Shown piece by piece: positions 43,190 through 45,009 of a DNA stretch of 45,009 bases. Position 1 is the stretch's first letter. Every line of letters starts with the position of its first letter. This stretch comes from Panacibacter microcysteis (GTDB lineage Bacteria; Bacteroidota; Bacteroidia; Chitinophagales; Chitinophagaceae), in contig NZ_JADWYR010000004.1 of assembly GCF_015831355.1 (NCBI RefSeq), positions 1 through 45,009 on the forward strand, read 5' to 3'. Below the pieces are notes generated by a model. That model saw only the letters and a program-made list of their open reading frames with translations. It did no database searches and was not told the DNA's origin. The position numbers and the translations under genes are program-made.

Positions 43190-44065
43190 GTGCAAGAAAT
43201 AAACCTTTCATCAAAAGAGCTTAAAAGTTTTCCACTTGACATCTTAGGTCTGACAGATGTTGAAAAGTTAGACTTATCAACGAACACAGGTTCGTGGGAC
43301 AGTTGGCTTTATCCAAATGAGTTTATTTCATTGCCAAACGAAATTGCAAACTTAAAAAGTCTGACATATCTCAATTTGGCACGGACTTGTTTGGAATATT
43401 TACCTGAGACATTTAATCAATTAAATAACCTAACTTATCTTGACTTGTCCTCAAATAAGCTAACAGAGTTTCCAAAACCTGTTATAAAATTATTTCAATT
43501 AGAATACTTAGACCTTTCGGCTTGCACTATTTTGACCATACCAGACGAAATTGAAAATCTAAAAAAATTAAAAATTCTTAAGTTGGACAGTTGCGGCTTA
43601 GGGACAATTCCAAAAACTATTAGAAAGTTAGAAAGCTTAGAGGAACTGCATCTTTACAACAACTATCTGCAAAAATTACCATCAGAAATCGGAGAACTTA
43701 AGAATTTGAAAATTTTAATGTTAGGTAGTTATGAAAATAACCACAACCAAATAAAGGAACTTCCTGCTGAAATAGGACAACTTAAAAACATTGAATACAT
43801 TCACTTAGGAAACAACAAACTAAAATCGTTGCCTCGCCAAATCGCCAATTGTACTAAGCTAAAAGAACTTGCATTGTGGTGTAATGAATTTGAAGAAATC
43901 CCTGAATGGCTATCAGAGATGAATTTAAAAGACTTAAATTTTTACACAAACAAAATTCAGCACTTACCGACAAACTATAAGTTTTTAACTAAGATACCGA
44001 AGCTTACACTTGACAAACACCTTGACAAGGAACTTGCAAGTAAAAGAAAATGGAAATGGTTCTGA
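43190..44065 (+). CDS. Cassette 2 gene: leucine-rich-repeat protein
   Basis: A 291-residue protein made almost entirely of about ten leucine-rich repeats of roughly 23 residues (LTYLDLSSNKLTEFPKPVIK, LEELHLYNNYLQKLPSEIGE, and so on), of the bacterial/plant-like LPxxIxxLxxLxxLxLxxN type. There is no signal peptide, membrane helix or attached effector domain. The start is a GTG at 43190, 25 bases inside the cassette; no ATG gives the first repeat. LRR proteins bind protein partners. The C-terminus is basic (ELASKRKWKWF). The terminal repeat begins 8 bases after the stop. Confidence 0.85.
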   Translation: MQEINLSSKELKSFPLDILGLTDVEKLDLSTNTGSWDSWLYPNEFISLPNEIANLKSLTYLNLARTCLEYLPETFNQLNNLTYLDLSSNKLTEFPKPVIKLFQLEYLDLSACTILTIPDEIENLKKLKILKLDSCGLGTIPKTIRKLESLEELHLYNNYLQKLPSEIGELKNLKILMLGSYENNHNQIKELPAEIGQLKNIEYIHLGNNKLKSLPRQIANCTKLKELALWCNEFEEIPEWLSEMNLKDLNFYTNKIQHLPTNYKFLTKIPKLTLDKHLDKELASKRKWKWF

Positions 44066-44073
44066 CGAAAAGC

Positions 44074-44272
44074 AGCAGGCAACAAAAGTATTTGCAAAAG
44101 CAGGGCAGGACAATGTAACATCAGCTATGTGCAGTCATCAGCAGCGGTTCGGGCTCGACGTTTAATGTTAAGCTTTAGTTCTTAACTTCAACAACATATT
44201 TTCAAATGGGCATTTGTTCGTGGCTGGACAATCAATGAATTCCCTGCCTTCGCAAATACTCGAACGTTGGGC
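44074..44272. repeat. attC-like terminal repeat of cassette 2
   Basis: Outer core AGCAGGCAAC (44074-44083) is the exact reverse complement of the cassette 2 start GTTGCCTGCT (43164-43173). The inner stem pairs AGTATTTGCAAAAGCAGGG (44087-44105) with CCCTGCCTTCGCAAATACT (44242-44260), with two mismatched pairs. It ends at GTTGGGC (44266), a full match to GTTRRRY. CAGCAGCGGTT (44139-44149) lies in the left half, unlike in the other two sites. Confidence 0.85.
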
Positions 44273-44280
44273 GTCATACA

Positions 44281-44553
44281 ATGAAAAATCTTCAGACTAC
44301 AATTTTATCGTTTGACAATTGGACACAACCATGGAAATTTTACGAGTTTGTGGTAAATGACAAAGAGCTAATTTCTGGGGATGTGGAACTATTCAAAGAA
44401 GTTTGGAACAGAGCAAGCGATGTTAAGTTTTGGAATTTTAGCGACTTGACATTGGGTTGTCAAGCCTGTCAGAAATTTATCATGGATAATTATGATTTAG
44501 CAAATGAGGCCGTTGTTTCAATAGTTAGGGCGATATCGTATCAATGGAAATAG
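44281..44553 (+). CDS. Cassette 3 gene: small hypothetical protein
   Basis: A 90-residue soluble protein beginning at the ATG 14 bases inside the cassette. It is acidic to neutral and rich in aromatic residues (NWTQPWKFYEFVV, SDVKFWNFSDLTLG, AISYQWK), with a Cys pair in GCQACQKF. Family not recognised; the size and cassette setting are compatible with an immunity protein or antitoxin, but nothing in the sequence shows that. A 145-base non-coding stretch separates it from the terminal repeat. Confidence 0.65.
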   Translation: MKNLQTTILSFDNWTQPWKFYEFVVNDKELISGDVELFKEVWNRASDVKFWNFSDLTLGCQACQKFIMDNYDLANEAVVSIVRAISYQWK

Positions 44554-44698
44554 GGAGCTAAGATAAACCCGCAAATTATTTTTCTGTTCCAAGTGTTGTT
44601 GCTACAGGCATAAAAGATGATTGATACTATGGCAGGGCAGTTTGCAAATGCATTTGATAATAGAGGAGGAGACTGCGACAAATCATGAGAGATGTACG

Positions 44699-44894
44699 AA
44701 CGCCCAACATTGGGTTTTATGCAAGTTGGGCATGACCAGCAAACATCAACTAATTGCAAATCCAGGCTGTGGTTCGGGCTGGACAAACAACTTTCAACTT
44801 TAATTATTAAATTCAACTTTATATTTTCAATCAGCAGCGGTTGTGGGCAGACGAATAACAATTCCCAACCTGCATAAAGCCGTGTACGTTGGCG
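44699..44894. repeat. attC-like terminal repeat of cassette 3
   Basis: Outer core AACGCCCAAC (44699-44708) complements the cassette 3 start GTTGGGCGTC (44266-44275) at 9 of 10 positions, and GCCCAAC fits the classical RYYYAAC form. The inner stem pairs GGGTTTTATGCAAGTTGGG (44712-44730) with CCCAACCTGCATAAAGCCG (44864-44882). It ends at GTTGGCG (44888). The interior carries GGTTCGGGCTGGACAAAC (from 44771) and CAGCAGCGGTT (44832-44842). Confidence 0.85.
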
Positions 44895-44902
44895 GTAATT
44901 TT

Positions 44903-45009
44903 ATGAAGACCCTACTAACCATCATAATTCATTTTTTATCTGTAGCTGTATTTGGACAGACTAAGACGCTTTACAATGTGATAAACCCAAACGGGGACAC
45001 TTCGTTTTG
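44903..45009 (+). CDS. Cassette 4 gene, start only: secreted protein
   Basis: An ATG at 44903, 14 bases inside cassette 4, opens a frame that runs off the window. The 35 visible residues begin with a signal peptide (MKTLLTIIIHFLSVAVFGQ), followed by TKTLYNVINPNGDTSF. No family can be assigned from this fragment. The distance from core to ATG equals that of cassette 3. Confidence 0.6.
   Translation, partial: MKTLLTIIIHFLSVAVFGQTKTLYNVINPNGDTSF

Larger units (their letters stand above)
42276..45009 (+). mobile_element. Integron-like gene-cassette array (three cassettes plus start of a fourth)
   Basis: Cassette starts carry GTT cores at 42276, 43164, 44266 and 44888. Each complete cassette ends in a ~200-base imperfect inverted repeat (42971-43170, 44074-44272, 44699-44894). 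The opening bases of each cassette are the reverse complement of the opening bases of that cassette's own terminal repeat: GTTATGTGCC with GGCACATAAC, GTTGCCTGCT with AGCAGGCAAC, GTTGGGCGTC with AACGCCCAAC (9 of 10). This is the R'/R'' relationship of integron cassettes, in which the cassette start becomes part of attC on circularisation. The genes inside are short, A+T-rich, all in the same direction and mostly orphans. No integrase gene is in the window; it may lie beyond 45009 or be absent. The left edge is not clearly an attI. Confidence 0.85.

Noticed and set aside
44541-44861. 106-residue open frame on the minus strand
   Set aside because: It runs through the attC-like repeat of cassette 3; the structured non-coding repeat accounts for the sequence.
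42276-45009. CRISPR-like array
   Set aside because: Repeats are ~200 bases, spaced by whole genes, and pair with cassette starts; there are no short regular spacers.

Overview
The window looks like a chromosomal segment of a soil- or plant-associated Bacteroidota, most likely Chitinophagaceae. The evidence is the gene content (GH172 and GH116 exo-enzymes, a FucP-type sugar/H+ symporter, RteC-like and DUF5694-like proteins, AraC regulators with an N-terminal membrane half), lipoproteins with Bacteroidota-style lipoboxes, weak ribosome binding sites, and a TTTG / TAnnTTTG promoter.

Positions 1-18821 form a carbohydrate-use locus on the + strand. In order it holds the end of a GH172 enzyme, a LacI regulator, a DUF6786-like lipoprotein, FucI-type isomerase, FucP-type symporter, a second GH172, a GH116, a ribulokinase, a second GH116 with a Tat signal, a chain overlapping by 4 bases (SlyD-like FKBP, COG0523 GTPase, aquaporin), and an SDR of the L-fucose/D-arabinose dehydrogenase type. 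No fuculokinase or fuculose-phosphate aldolase is present. FucI, FucP and ribulokinase together give a complete route D-arabinose -> D-ribulose -> D-ribulose-5-P, and GH172 plus GH116 are the families that hold exo-D-arabinofuranosidases. I infer a D-arabinan (mycobacterial arabinogalactan/lipoarabinomannan type) scavenging locus.

Positions 18900-28640 are an accessory, partly decayed region. It holds an AI-2E transporter pseudogene whose intact paralogue lies 6 kb away, a minus-strand group (RteC-like protein, lipoprotein, orphan), a DUF5694-like protein, a frameshifted PAS fragment, an amidohydrolase, the intact AI-2E transporter, a truncated and frameshifted rpiA, and an AbiE-type toxin-antitoxin pair with a perfect operator palindrome.

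Positions 28900-41703 are more A+T-rich. They hold a TetR-regulated tripartite RND efflux system (three related operator sites), an SDR, an AraC-type regulator, DoxX, a small lipoprotein and a serine hydrolase. A short interspersed repeat (core GTTGTGTCACTCACTTGTAC) occurs six times in intergenic DNA, including inside the efflux operon and once in the sugar locus.

Positions 42276-45009 are the most striking part: an integron-like gene-cassette array. Three complete cassettes and the start of a fourth are each bounded by a GTT core, and each ends in a ~200-bp imperfect inverted repeat. The first ten bases of each cassette reappear as their reverse complement at the start of that same cassette's terminal repeat (10/10, 10/10 and 9/10). 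This is the logic of integron cassettes (R'' paired with R'), but the sites are unusually long and the cores only partly fit GTTRRRY. No integrase is visible in the window.
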